From positions 62,001-126,000 of the forward strand of contig JAGHIZ010000111.1 of assembly GCA_017886875.1 (NCBI GenBank): 64,000 nucleotides of DNA. The letters run 5' to 3'. How positions within the stretch are numbered: position 1 is the first letter of the stretch; each line of letters opens with the position of its first letter. The notes beneath the pieces were generated by a model, which ran no database searches, was not told where the DNA came from, and worked only from the letters and a program-made list of their open reading frames with translations. This DNA comes from Butyricicoccus sp. GTDB taxonomy: Bacteria; Bacillota; Clostridia; Oscillospirales; Butyricicoccaceae. Position numbers and translations under genes: made by a program. Positions 8,233 through 17,580 of the stretch are shown one piece after another.

Positions 8233-9593
8233 TCACAATCACCCCGATTTATATATAATCCTAAATTACGTTTTACTATTTTTCCGTTTTTTACTGCATG
8301 ATGTCCTCTCAAAAAAACATCTCTTACACTGCCAACCGTTTTAAATCCCTCAAAAGGTGTATAATCACAATTTTGTGTTTGATTTTGTGCAGTTATCACT
8401 TTATTTTTGTTAGGGTCATAAATTACAATATCTGCATCACTACCAATTGAAAGAATACCCTTTTTAGGATATAAACCAAACATCTTTGCAGGATTTTCAC
8501 TAAGCATTCTATGCATATCACAAACTGTGATTTTTCCTGTGCTAACTGCTGAGGTATAGATAATAACTGGTCTATGTTCTATTGTAGGCAGACCATTTGG
8601 TATTTTTGTGAAATTATTTAGTCCAAGCTCTTTTTGATTTTTAAAGTTAAAAGAGCAATGGTCAGTTGAGATAATATCAATTTCATTGTTTTGTAGTGCA
8701 TTCCAAAGTGAACTTTGGTCATTTTTACTTCTAATAGGTGGTGAACAAACATATTTTGCACTTTCAAAACCACTTAAATTATATACACTTTCATCAAGTG
8801 TTAAATATTGTGGACAGGTTTCGACATAGACTTTTTGACCACGTTTTCTTGCAAGACGGATTTCTTCAAGTCCATCTGAGCTAGATAAATGTACAATCCA
8901 TGGTTTAGCATCCGCTAAATCTGCAAGTCTTAAAAATCTACCTACAGCCTCACCTTCTAAAAGCGATGGACGGGTTTTAGGGTGATAATCTGGAGTTAAA
9001 TGACCATTATTTATGGCTTTTTGCTGTAAATGATTTATAATATCTCCATTTTCACAGTGAACACCTAAAACACCATTTATTTCTTTCATTATACATAGCA
9101 TTTCATACATTTTGCTATCATCAAGCTTTAATGCATCATAAGCATAATAACATTTAAATGATGTTATACCCTGTTCTTTCATTGTGAAAAGCTCTTTTTT
9201 TGTTTGCTCGTTAAGGTCTGTAACTGCCATATGAAAGCCATAATCTGAGCTGCAATTACCATCGGCTCTTTTATGCCAAATATCCAATGCTTCTTTTAAA
9301 GTGTGCCCTCTATCTTGTGTTGCAAAATCTATAATCATAGTTGTTCCGCCAACAAGTGCAGCAGCCGTACCAGTAGAAAAATCATCAGCAGTAACAGTTC
9401 CAGATACAGGCATATCAAGATGTGTATGACCATCTATAAACCCAGAAAATACAAAACAGCCTTCAGCATCTATAACTTCATCACCTGTTAAATTATCACC
9501 TATTTGAATAATTTTTTCGCCATCAATAAGTAAATCAGCCTTTTTAGTTTCATTTGAAAACACTAAAGTTCCATTTTTTATAAGTTTACTCAT
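8214..9593 (-). CDS. hyuA: Dihydropyrimidinase/hydantoinase-type cyclic amidohydrolase
   Basis: A 459-residue D-hydantoinase-like amidohydrolase that opens cyclic ureides; in this locus it probably cleaves a purine-derived ring. The dinuclear metal site is complete: His56 and His58 (DGHTHLD), carbamylated Lys147 (TSFKCYY), His179, His234 and Asp310 (STDH). The start at 9593 is chosen over an ATG 16 codons upstream because GGAGGCG sits seven to eight bases before it and family proteins begin with MSKLIKNG-like sequence. It overlaps the end of ygfK by 8 bp. The position between ygfK and xdh matches the E. coli yge/ygf purine cluster in content. Confidence 0.9.
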   Translation of the reverse strand: MSKLIKNGTLVFSNETKKADLLIDGEKIIQIGDNLTGDEVIDAEGCFVFSGFIDGHTHLDMPVSGTVTADDFSTGTAAALVGGTTMIIDFATQDRGHTLKEALDIWHKRADGNCSSDYGFHMAVTDLNEQTKKELFTMKEQGITSFKCYYAYDALKLDDSKMYEMLCIMKEINGVLGVHCENGDIINHLQQKAINNGHLTPDYHPKTRPSLLEGEAVGRFLRLADLADAKPWIVHLSSSDGLEEIRLARKRGQKVYVETCPQYLTLDESVYNLSGFESAKYVCSPPIRSKNDQSSLWNALQNNEIDIISTDHCSFNFKNQKELGLNNFTKIPNGLPTIEHRPVIIYTSAVSTGKITVCDMHRMLSENPAKMFGLYPKKGILSIGSDADIVIYDPNKNKVITAQNQTQNCDYTPFEGFKTVGSVRDVFLRGHHAVKNGKIVKRNLGLYINRGDCECIPSQ

Positions 9594-11208
9594 CTTTTTC
9601 GCCTCCCTGCATAAATCGCAAAACAACTTGTTGCAATTCATCAGGTAGCTGGTTTAAATCTTCAAAAACTTTACCTTTATAGCGATACTTATCTTTATTT
9701 AGAAAACCATCATTATTGGAGTTTTCAAAGTCGGATAGATTTTCAAAATATGTAAACTTATCACGATAAGGAACATAACCAAACGGACATAAACAAGCAC
9801 AGTTACCACATTCATTACAGTAAGAGTCTATATGAACGCAAGCTTTAATATCTTTTAATGGGAAATTTGCACGATTTGGGCAAACATCAACACAGTTTTT
9901 ACACTTAAAACAAGCGTCTGGAGGTGTAGAAGATTTTATATTTTGTTTTGTTTGCTTTCTTTGATAATATGTATCACTTGCAAGTTTATTACATAGCTCA
10001 GATAATTTATTTATATCAACTTTATCTGGGATTTTTTCAGGTGCTAACTCGGCAAGTTTGGATAAATTTTTATAACCTCCCGCTTTAAGCAGCAAAGTCG
10101 CAACTGTAACTGGAGATATACCGCAAGAAAGCACATCATTTATATTATGAGTATCTATTCCACCAGAAAATGATATTGGAAGTGTGCCATTAGTAGCTTC
10201 AGATAATACTTTTGCAACATGAATAGCAAGTAAAAACAAAGGTTTACCAGACATATACATTGTTTCGCCTGTAAGCTCACTATTTTTTATATCAACTGGA
10301 AATGTATTTGTTAATTTTACGCCAAAGATAAGGTTTTTAGCTTGTGCGACGCTCATTAAACGATTTATCATGCTTAATGCATCATCAAGCTTCATATCAT
10401 GTTCAAAGTGTGAAGTATCAAAGCTAATATCTGTGTATCCATTATCATCTAATAGCTTTCTAACTTTTTCATAACCGATTAAAGTAGGATTACACTTAAT
10501 ATATGTGTTATATCCTTTTTCATTTATAAGATATGTTGCGATTTTTTCAATTTCTTCTGGAGGGCAACCATGCATTGTGGAGAGTGTTACAAGTTCAGAA
10601 ATTTTTGGTGAAAGATTATTTACAAATTCAGTATCAATATTTTTAAATATATTAATATTGTCTAAAACAGTTTTTATACTTTCTTTCCAAATATCGCTAT
10701 TTGATGCATCTTGCATTGTATTTAAAAAGTTATCAATTTTAGGAGTTTTAATACCTGCAAGGTCATAACCTACACTTATATGAAATTGAAAATCAGGCTT
10801 TAAATTAAACTCTTTAGCTAAAATATGAAGCATAATATATGCTTTTATATATTCTTCTGCTGCCTGAGAAACAGTAAGCTCTGTAGACCATTCAGTGTTA
10901 TAAGCCTCATCACTTACATAGATACAAGGCTTAATAATACCTAATTCTTCACCCTCCATAACTTGGACGGTTTTAAGCTCGAAAATTCTAGCACCCGCTA
11001 TAAAACCTGCAATTATATTTTGTGCAAGCTGAGTATGTGGACCAGCAGCAGGGCCAATAGGTAAACTTACAGGTTTTCCTGCAACTGTATAATCATTTTG
11101 TTTAAGCTCAAAAACAGGCACATAATAGCAAGTTTTATTATTTTTATATTCATTTATAGTATCAGTAAGCAATCGCTTAAAAGGTATTCCGTGCATTAAA
11201 TCACTCAT
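9586..11208 (-). CDS. ygfK: YgfK-like iron-sulfur oxidoreductase, short form lacking the central flavin/NADPH module
   Basis: A 540-residue protein matching the two ends of YgfK, a selenium/purine-locus protein usually near 1000 residues. The N-terminal ~400 residues form a dihydroorotate/dihydropyrimidine-dehydrogenase-like barrel (GPAAGPHTQLAQN, FELKTVQ, NTEWSTE). The C-terminus holds two [4Fe-4S] ferredoxin motifs, Cys433/436/439/443 and Cys464/467/470/474, followed by the YgfK tail. The GltD-like NAD(P)H/FAD module normally between them is absent; the join falls after TYYQRK. The frame is intact, so this looks like a natural short form and not decay. The binding site GGAGGTG lies in the last codons of ssnA. 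The reaction is unknown; a reductive or electron-relay role with xanthine dehydrogenase is inferred. Confidence 0.85.
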   Translation of the reverse strand: MSDLMHGIPFKRLLTDTINEYKNNKTCYYVPVFELKQNDYTVAGKPVSLPIGPAAGPHTQLAQNIIAGFIAGARIFELKTVQVMEGEELGIIKPCIYVSDEAYNTEWSTELTVSQAAEEYIKAYIMLHILAKEFNLKPDFQFHISVGYDLAGIKTPKIDNFLNTMQDASNSDIWKESIKTVLDNINIFKNIDTEFVNNLSPKISELVTLSTMHGCPPEEIEKIATYLINEKGYNTYIKCNPTLIGYEKVRKLLDDNGYTDISFDTSHFEHDMKLDDALSMINRLMSVAQAKNLIFGVKLTNTFPVDIKNSELTGETMYMSGKPLFLLAIHVAKVLSEATNGTLPISFSGGIDTHNINDVLSCGISPVTVATLLLKAGGYKNLSKLAELAPEKIPDKVDINKLSELCNKLASDTYYQRKQTKQNIKSSTPPDACFKCKNCVDVCPNRANFPLKDIKACVHIDSYCNECGNCACLCPFGYVPYRDKFTYFENLSDFENSNNDGFLNKDKYRYKGKVFEDLNQLPDELQQVVLRFMQGGEKDE

Positions 11209-11211
11209 AAT

Positions 11212-12546
11212 TTATTCACCTCCACAAAGTATACTCCAAAGCTCTTTTGACTGTTTTTGACACTCAAAACGCACTTTTTCTTCATCTACAGTTAAAAGTT
11301 CTCGATTTTTCATAAGGATTTTACCATTGCCAATAGTGGTTACAATATTTCTGCCATTCATTCCAAATAACATATGACCTTGGAAGTTATTTGCTGTAAG
11401 TGGTGTAAATGGTTTATAATCAGAAACTATAATATCAGCATTAGCCCCCTCTTTTAACTCGCCAAATTCTCCATTAAAATGACGGTTTGCAAGTAAAGCA
11501 TTGTTAGTAAGTGCCATATCAAAGGTTTCATTCCAACCCATAGATGGGTGTTTGTTTTCATGCTTAATTAATACATTTGCATGTTTCATAGACTCTAACA
11601 TATCACTTGTAAAGCCGTCCGTACCAAGTCCGACAGTAACTCCACTATTAAATAGTTTTAAAACATCAGTAACACCAACAGCATTACCCATATTAGATTG
11701 AGGATTATGTACAACAGCAGTGTTAGTATCAGCCAATATCTGTCTATCCTCAGATGTTAAATATACGCAATGACCACAGATTGTCTTTTCTCCTAATATA
11801 TCATGACGTTTTAAACGTGAAATAACACTTTCATGGTATAATCTTTCACAATCATCTCTATCATAACTTCCTTCACATACATGAATATGGAAACCATTAT
11901 CCATTTGTTCTCTTGCAAATGTCATTGTTTTTTCTGAAATTGTAAAAGAAGCGTGCATACCACAAAGAGCCGATAAAAGCCCAGATTTATCATTTTCACA
12001 TTCTTTTGCAAAACGAACATTTTCAAGTACAGATTGTTTTGCTTTTTGCTCACCATCTCTATCTGAGATTTCATAACATAAGCACGACCTAACACCAAGT
12101 TCGGTTGAAACCACGGCTATTTCTGATAAACTGCCAGTGATTTCACCAAAAGATGCATGGTGGTCAAAAACAGTTGTTACACCTGACTTAATACATTCAA
12201 TAAGTGTCATATAAGCGGAATAACGTGTCATAGCATTTGTTAAATGCCTATCTATATTCCACCAAGTTCCTTCAAGCACTGCAAGAAAATTATTTGGTGT
12301 ATTATTTGGAATTGAAAGTCCCCTAGCAAAAGCCGAATAGATATGATGATGTGCATTTATAAAAGCTGGAAAGATAATTCCACCATTTGCATTTATTCTA
12401 TCAGCATCAGCAAAGCGATTTAAAAGCTCTTTTTCATCACCAATAGCTAGAATTTTATTATTTCCCCATACAACTGCACCGTTTTCTATTATATTGTTTT
12501 GTTTGCCACCGGTCACAACTGTGCCGCTATGTAAAATGTATTTCAT
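11212..12546 (-). CDS. ssnA: SsnA-type amidohydrolase (purine-locus aminohydrolase)
   Basis: A 444-residue member of the amidohydrolase superfamily, close to chlorohydrolases and guanine deaminases. The mononuclear metal site is visible: His66 and His68 (AHHHIYS), His222 (HIHVCEG), His259 (CGHC) and Asp310 (LGTDGF). SsnA proteins occur with ygfK and selenium-dependent xanthine dehydrogenase and are linked to anaerobic purine breakdown; the precise substrate is not settled. It opens a transcription unit with ygfK (4 bp later), hyuA and xdh, behind a good promoter. Membership is confident, function less so. Confidence 0.88.
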   Translation of the reverse strand: MKYILHSGTVVTGGKQNNIIENGAVVWGNNKILAIGDEKELLNRFADADRINANGGIIFPAFINAHHHIYSAFARGLSIPNNTPNNFLAVLEGTWWNIDRHLTNAMTRYSAYMTLIECIKSGVTTVFDHHASFGEITGSLSEIAVVSTELGVRSCLCYEISDRDGEQKAKQSVLENVRFAKECENDKSGLLSALCGMHASFTISEKTMTFAREQMDNGFHIHVCEGSYDRDDCERLYHESVISRLKRHDILGEKTICGHCVYLTSEDRQILADTNTAVVHNPQSNMGNAVGVTDVLKLFNSGVTVGLGTDGFTSDMLESMKHANVLIKHENKHPSMGWNETFDMALTNNALLANRHFNGEFGELKEGANADIIVSDYKPFTPLTANNFQGHMLFGMNGRNIVTTIGNGKILMKNRELLTVDEEKVRFECQKQSKELWSILCGGE

Positions 12547-12606
12547 TTTATAAGCCCTCCTACTGTTGTCACTGCGTTGGTTAAATAGTAAAATCTTATT
12601 TTATAC

Positions 12607-12635
12607 AGTATAACATCTTTACAATAATTAGTCAA
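12607..12635 (-). promoter_or_regulatory. Promoter of ssnA-ygfK-hyuA-xdh
   Basis: On the minus strand, TTGACT (12635-12630) and TATACT (12612-12607) are separated by exactly 17 bp, a near-consensus housekeeping promoter. It lies in the 124-bp gap between carbamate kinase and ssnA, so the second half of the purine locus can be transcribed on its own. Confidence 0.72.
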
Positions 12636-12670
12636 TATGATGAATTATACACAAATTAGCATGCATTTAT

Positions 12671-13606
12671 TTATGCATTATATATAACTGTGCCTGTCTT
12701 CCCTTCTATACCATCTTTTGCTTTTTCCAAAAGTGTGATAAGCGATTTTCTTCCTTTTGCCGACTCAGCAAATTTTATAGCAGCCTCAACCTTAGGTAAC
12801 ATAGAACCTGTGGCAAAATGACCTTGTTTGCAGTATTCTTTAGCTTGACTAATTGTTATATTATCAAGCCATTCTTGATTAGGTTTACCAAAGTTAATTG
12901 CACACTTTTCAACTGCGGTTAAAATAATAAGCAAATCAGCATCAACAAGTTCAGCCATTAAACATGAACAGAAATCTTTATCAATTACTGCACTTGTTCC
13001 TTTTAGATGGTTTCCTTCTTCAATAACAGGTATACCGCCACCACCGCCAGCAATTACAACTTGACCAGCTTGTAATAAAGAACGAACAGTTTCAATTTCA
13101 ACAATAGCCTTAGGTTTAGGGCTTGCGACCACTCTACGCCAACCACGACCAGCGTCTTCCATCATCTGATAGCCTTTTTCATCGGCTAGTTTTTTAGCTT
13201 CTTCTTCGCTCATAAACCTACCAATAGGCTTACTTGGCTTTTTAAAAGCAATATCATTAGGGTCTACTATAACCTGTGTTATAACTGTTGCACATGGTTT
13301 TAATATAGAACGGTTTAAAAGTTCTTCACGAAGTGCATTTTGCAAATCATATCCTATATAACTTTGGCTCATTGCTACGCATACAGATAGTGGTATAACG
13401 GGAAAGTCTTGTTCAACAACATGAGTTAATTCATTAACTGCATGATGTATCATTCCCACTTGTGGGCCATTTCCATGTGAAACTATAACTTTATGTCCTT
13501 GCTCTATTAAATCAGCTATTGCACTTGCTGTATGTTTTACAGCTGTCATTTGTTCGGTTAATGTGTTTCCTAGAGCATTACCACCTAATGCTATTACTAT
13601 CCTCAT
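12671..13606 (-). CDS. arcC: Carbamate kinase (YqeA/ArcC type)
   Basis: A 311-residue cytoplasmic amino-acid-kinase-fold enzyme that transfers phosphate from carbamoyl phosphate to ADP, yielding ATP, CO2 and NH3. Family motifs are an N-terminal ALGGNALG, SHGNGPQVG, the GGGGIPV loop, and DKDFCS. Length is normal for ArcC. In this locus it would harvest energy from carbamoyl groups released by the YgeW carbamoyltransferase, the role of yqeA in the E. coli cluster. AAGGAGATG precedes the start. A hairpin terminator separates it from ygeW upstream, so its transcription may depend on read-through or an unseen promoter. Confidence 0.93.
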   Translation of the reverse strand: MRIVIALGGNALGNTLTEQMTAVKHTASAIADLIEQGHKVIVSHGNGPQVGMIHHAVNELTHVVEQDFPVIPLSVCVAMSQSYIGYDLQNALREELLNRSILKPCATVITQVIVDPNDIAFKKPSKPIGRFMSEEEAKKLADEKGYQMMEDAGRGWRRVVASPKPKAIVEIETVRSLLQAGQVVIAGGGGGIPVIEEGNHLKGTSAVIDKDFCSCLMAELVDADLLIILTAVEKCAINFGKPNQEWLDNITISQAKEYCKQGHFATGSMLPKVEAAIKFAESAKGRKSLITLLEKAKDGIEGKTGTVIYNA

Positions 13607-13630
13607 AATCTCTCATCTCCTTGAAAGTAC

Positions 13631-13658
13631 AAAAGCGGGGCAGCTTATAACCCCGCTT
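13631..13658 (-). terminator. Intrinsic terminator between ygeW and carbamate kinase
   Basis: An AAGCGGGG ... CCCCGCTT hairpin (GC-rich 8-bp stem, loop about 10 nt), followed on the minus strand by TTTT and a mixed tail. It follows the ygeW stop by about 20 bp and probably reduces transcription into carbamate kinase. Confidence 0.7.
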
Positions 13659-13678
13659 CTATATTATATATTGTTTTT

Positions 13679-14875
13679 TTATTTCATTTGACGTTCTTTT
13701 GCTTTTTCGGCTAGTTTTTTAATCATCTCTTGAGGATTTTCACATTTTGCAAGGAAAATCATAGCAGCTATAATATATGGCTTGAATGATGCTTCTTTAT
13801 ATAGTGGAACACGATAACGGTCAAATACAGATGCTTCAACTTCGCCCTGTTCACATGATACACCGTTTATATCTGCTGGTAAGCAGTGTAAATATAATGC
13901 TTTTCCGTCCTTAGTTTTAGACATCATTTCTTCAGTACAGCACCAATCTTTATGTTCTGCATTTTGTGCAAGCAGTTCTTTTTCAAGAGCCTTAATACCT
14001 TCGCTATCACCCTCAGCATATAGATTTGTGCGTTTCTCCATAGCTGCAAATGGTGCCCAACTCTTTGGATATACAATATCAGCATCTTTGAATGCTTCTT
14101 CCATAGAATTTGTCTTTGTGAATGTGCCACCAGTAGCTTCAGCATTTTTCTTTGCTACTTCTTCTACTTCTGGCATTACTTCGTAGCCCTCTGGGTGAGC
14201 AAGTACAACGTCCATACCAAAGCGGGTAAATAAACCAATAACACCTTGTGGAACGGATAGGGGTTTACCATAAGATGGAGAATATGCCCAAGTCATAGCT
14301 ACCTTTTTACCCTTTAGATTTTCTACACCGCCAAAATGATGAATTATATGTAGCATATCAGCCATACATTGAGTTGGGTGGTCAATATCACATTGCAGAT
14401 TAACAAGTGTTGGTTTTTGCTCTAAAACACCGTCCTTGTGTCCTTCTGTAACTGCATTTACAACTTCATGCATATAAGCATTACCCTTACCAATATACAT
14501 ATCATCACGAATACCGATAACATCAGCCATAAATGAAATCATATTGGCAGTTTCACGAACGGTTTCACCATGAGCAATTTGGCTTTTACCTTCGTCTAAA
14601 TCTTGAACTTCAAGACCTAAAAGGTTACAAGCTGAGGCAAATGAAAAACGTGTACGAGTTGAATTATCTCTAAATAAGCTAATGCCTAGACCAGATTCAA
14701 AAATCTTAGTGGAAATATTATTTTCACGCATATAACGTAGAGCGTCTGCAACTGTAAATACAGCTTCTATTTCATCATCTGTTTTTTCCCATGTTAGAAA
14801 GAAATCATTTTCATACATTTCTTTAAAATTAAGAGCATTTAGTTTGTCAATGTACTGTTGTAATTTTGCGTCCAT
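13679..14875 (-). CDS. ygeW: YgeW-type carbamoyltransferase
   Basis: A 398-residue member of the aspartate/ornithine carbamoyltransferase superfamily, YgeW branch. The carbamoyl-phosphate loop appears as FRDNSTRTR (Ser72-Arg76), and the second signature HCLPA is near the C-terminus. YgeW proteins accompany ygeX, ygeY and ssnA; their physiological substrate in anaerobic purine catabolism is probably a ureido compound whose carbamoyl group is moved to phosphate for carbamate kinase. It lies 14 bp after ygeY and is followed by a terminator. Family is sure; reaction direction and substrate are inferred. Confidence 0.9.
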   Translation of the reverse strand: MDAKLQQYIDKLNALNFKEMYENDFFLTWEKTDDEIEAVFTVADALRYMRENNISTKIFESGLGISLFRDNSTRTRFSFASACNLLGLEVQDLDEGKSQIAHGETVRETANMISFMADVIGIRDDMYIGKGNAYMHEVVNAVTEGHKDGVLEQKPTLVNLQCDIDHPTQCMADMLHIIHHFGGVENLKGKKVAMTWAYSPSYGKPLSVPQGVIGLFTRFGMDVVLAHPEGYEVMPEVEEVAKKNAEATGGTFTKTNSMEEAFKDADIVYPKSWAPFAAMEKRTNLYAEGDSEGIKALEKELLAQNAEHKDWCCTEEMMSKTKDGKALYLHCLPADINGVSCEQGEVEASVFDRYRVPLYKEASFKPYIIAAMIFLAKCENPQEMIKKLAEKAKERQMK

Positions 14876-14889
14876 AATAATTATTCTCC

Positions 14890-16200
14890 TTATTCACAAT
14901 ATGTCTGAGGTAAAGCGGCATAAACTGCTGCACAACGTACTAAATCAATTTTCCAAGTATGCTCATTTGGGGCATGAGCTTGGGCTTCTGCACCTGGACC
15001 AAAACCAATGCATGGAATACCATTTCTACCCATAATAGATACGCCATTTGTTGAAAAAGTCCATTTATCTGTGAGAGGTCTAGCTTTACGCATTTCTTCT
15101 GTCACTGTGCAGCCCACACGTTCATCACCATACAAGCCATGATAAGCCTTTTCAAGAGCTTTTGTAACTTTATGGTCTTCTGGAATTACCCATGTAGGGA
15201 AATAGCATTCTATTGGATATGTAAGACCAGTCCAAGATGGACGAGCATATTCATACATAGAAACCTTTACATCATCACCATATTTTTTGACAGATGGTAA
15301 TGCTCTAATTTCATCAAGGCAGCTTTGCCATGTTTCACCTGCTGTCATACGTCGGTCAAGGGATACTGAGCAGCCATCAGCTACAGCACAACGGCTAGGC
15401 GATGTATAAAAAATCTCGGAAACAGTGACTGTACCTCTACCAAGAAAACGAGCTTCTTTCCATTCAGTATTATATTTCTCGTCAAGCATCTTAACAAGGC
15501 CTTTAACTTCGGTAGCGTCCTCAGCATCATTTTCATTTAATGAACGAACATCTTGAAGAATATCAGCCATTTTATAAATAGCATTATCACCGCGTTCTGG
15601 GGCAGAACCATGACAAGAAACACCTTTTACATCAACACGGATTTCCATACGTCCACGTTGACCACGATAGATACCGCCATCAGTTGGTTCAGTAGATACA
15701 ACAAACTCTGGTCTAATCTTATCTTCATTTATAATGTACTGCCAACATAAACCATCACAATCTTCTTCTTGTACTGTACCAGTTACAAGCACCTGATATC
15801 TATCATCTAGCATACCAAGGTCTTTCATAATCTTAGCACCATATACAGCAGAAACAATACCGCCTAACTGGTCAGATGTGCCACGTCCGCCTATTTCCTC
15901 ATCAGTTTCATAACCTTCGTATGGGTCAAACTCCCAGTTGTCACGATTTCCTATACCTACAGTGTCAATATGTGCATCATATCCTATAAGTGTTTTACCG
16001 CTTCCCATAAATCCAAGTACATTACCCATAGGGTCAATTTCTACTTTATCAAAGCCGAGTTTTTCCATCTCCTCTTTAATACGCATTATATGCCCTTTTT
16101 CTTCTGCACTTTCACTTGGAATTTTTACTAGGTCACGTAAAAAACGTGTCATATCATCTTTATAGTTTTCTGCTGCCTTGTGAATTAGTTGAAAATCCAT
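14890..16200 (-). CDS. ygeY: YgeY-type M20 metallohydrolase
   Basis: A 436-residue M20-family dizinc amidohydrolase/peptidase. Metal and catalytic residues are visible: DAHID (His77, catalytic Asp79), the bridging Asp110 in GTSDQLGG, Glu145-Glu146 (VQEED), and Glu in STEP. The branch is YgeY, found only with ygeX/ygeW and the selenium-linked purine genes; it probably hydrolyses a linear ureide or amide after ring opening. It lies 17 bp downstream of ygeX and 14 bp upstream of ygeW, hence one operon. The exact substrate is not known from sequence. Confidence 0.88.
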   Translation of the reverse strand: MDFQLIHKAAENYKDDMTRFLRDLVKIPSESAEEKGHIMRIKEEMEKLGFDKVEIDPMGNVLGFMGSGKTLIGYDAHIDTVGIGNRDNWEFDPYEGYETDEEIGGRGTSDQLGGIVSAVYGAKIMKDLGMLDDRYQVLVTGTVQEEDCDGLCWQYIINEDKIRPEFVVSTEPTDGGIYRGQRGRMEIRVDVKGVSCHGSAPERGDNAIYKMADILQDVRSLNENDAEDATEVKGLVKMLDEKYNTEWKEARFLGRGTVTVSEIFYTSPSRCAVADGCSVSLDRRMTAGETWQSCLDEIRALPSVKKYGDDVKVSMYEYARPSWTGLTYPIECYFPTWVIPEDHKVTKALEKAYHGLYGDERVGCTVTEEMRKARPLTDKWTFSTNGVSIMGRNGIPCIGFGPGAEAQAHAPNEHTWKIDLVRCAAVYAALPQTYCE

Positions 16201-16217
16201 TTATAATGCCTCCTTAA

Positions 16218-17402
16218 TTATTCGCCCCAAACGATTTTTTTATAATTTTCTGGGTCAGTATCTCCTTCGGTTGAAAACATGAGAACTGAACTATTTTCAT
16301 CAAGACCTATTGCATTTTTTAGTTCCTTATATTCAGGATTTTTCATTAGAGTATAAATAAGTCCCATGCCAACAGCACCTGATTCGCCAGATGTAACTTG
16401 CACGTCTCCCTTAATAGGAGCAGCAAGCATTCTCATTCCTTTTTCAGATACCCAATCAGGACAAGATACAAAAAATGCTGAATGATTTTTTAGTATATCA
16501 AAGGATATTGTATTAGGCTCACCACAAGCAAGTCCTGCCATTATAGTATTTAAGTCACCATCTACAAAGCGGATTTTACCATCACCCGCTTTTGCACTTT
16601 GATATAAACAATCGGCTGCTTGAGCCTCCATAACAATTACTTTTGGTGGATTGTCTTTATAAAGATTTGCAAAATAACCTTGAACAGCACCTGCAAGACT
16701 GCCAACACCAGCTTGTATAAAAATATGTGTTGGTCTATCTGTTATTTGTTCTGCGGCTTCACTTGCCATTGTGCCGTAACCTTGCATAATCCAAGCAGGT
16801 ATTTTTTCGTAACCGTCCCAAGCTGTGTCTTGAACCATAACACCATGTTCGGTTTGTTCTGCCATTTGGTTAGCTTTACGAACACATTCATCATAGTTTA
16901 CATCTTCTATTGTAACATCAGCACCCTCTTTTGCTATATTATCAAAGCGGGATTTAACTGTGCCTTTAGGCATAAGCACAACCGCTTTTTGTCCTAAACG
17001 GTTTGCAGCCCAAGCAACACCACGACCATGATTACCATCAGTTGCAGTAAAAAATGTTGCCCTACCAAACTCATTTTTTAGCTTATCGCTTGTAAGATAA
17101 TTATAATCAACTTGTGAAACATCTTTGCCAAGCTGTTCTGCAATATAACGAGCCATTGCAAATGAACCGCCAAGCACTTTAAATGCATTAAGCCCAAAGC
17201 GATAACTTTCATCTTTTACAAAAAGAGATTTAAGCCCTAGAAATTCAGCCATATTATTAAGGTTTGCAAGAGGTGTTACACTATATTGAGGAAAACTTTT
17301 ATGAAACGCTCTAGCTTTATCTACATTCTCTAAGCTCATGACCGAAAGTTGTAAGTCATCAGTTTTAGGCATGGTATTTGCTACCCATTTGATTTTATCC
17401 AT
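16218..17402 (-). CDS. ygeX: Diaminopropionate ammonia-lyase
   Basis: A 394-residue fold-type II PLP enzyme that converts 2,3-diaminopropionate to pyruvate and two ammonia. The PLP lysine is Lys75 in LNAFKVLGG, the glycine loop is seen in TDGNHGRG, and length fits DpaL/YgeX. In the purine cluster diaminopropionate is thought to come from ring carbon and nitrogen, so this step feeds pyruvate to fermentation. It is the first gene of the ygeX-ygeY-ygeW unit, with GGAGAG before the ATG and a promoter about 55 bp upstream. Confidence 0.93.
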   Translation of the reverse strand: MDKIKWVANTMPKTDDLQLSVMSLENVDKARAFHKSFPQYSVTPLANLNNMAEFLGLKSLFVKDESYRFGLNAFKVLGGSFAMARYIAEQLGKDVSQVDYNYLTSDKLKNEFGRATFFTATDGNHGRGVAWAANRLGQKAVVLMPKGTVKSRFDNIAKEGADVTIEDVNYDECVRKANQMAEQTEHGVMVQDTAWDGYEKIPAWIMQGYGTMASEAAEQITDRPTHIFIQAGVGSLAGAVQGYFANLYKDNPPKVIVMEAQAADCLYQSAKAGDGKIRFVDGDLNTIMAGLACGEPNTISFDILKNHSAFFVSCPDWVSEKGMRMLAAPIKGDVQVTSGESGAVGMGLIYTLMKNPEYKELKNAIGLDENSSVLMFSTEGDTDPENYKKIVWGE

Positions 17403-17456
17403 TATAAATCTCTCCTTGGTTTAAAAGGTTGAAGCATAAAGCTATCTGTTGAGTTT

Positions 17457-17484
17457 ATTTTATCATTTGACCAAAATTTTTCAA
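17457..17484 (-). promoter_or_regulatory. Probable promoter of ygeX-ygeY-ygeW
   Basis: On the minus strand, TTGAAA (17484-17479) and TAAAAT (17462-17457) are spaced by 16 bp, between the cbiK terminator and the ygeX start. Both hexamers are near consensus. No clear operator was seen around it. Confidence 0.5.
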
Positions 17485-17551
17485 CCCCTAAAGGCAAATA
17501 TTTTTTTATATAACAGAGAAAAAACATAATCTTTTTTGTGTGTTTTGCCGA

Positions 17552-17580
17552 AAAAAAGAACGACAATTTTTTGTCGTTCT
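17552..17580 (-). terminator. Intrinsic terminator of the cobalamin operon
   Basis: A perfect AAGAACGACAA ... TTGTCGTTCTT hairpin with a short A/T loop, followed on the minus strand by seven T residues. It overlaps the cbiK stop region and closes the long cobalamin transcript, separating it from the purine locus. Confidence 0.88.

Noticed and set aside
12661..12678. ATGCAT inverted repeat near the carbamate kinase stop
   Set aside because: The stem is only six AT-rich base pairs with no T-run, so neither a terminator nor an operator can be supported.
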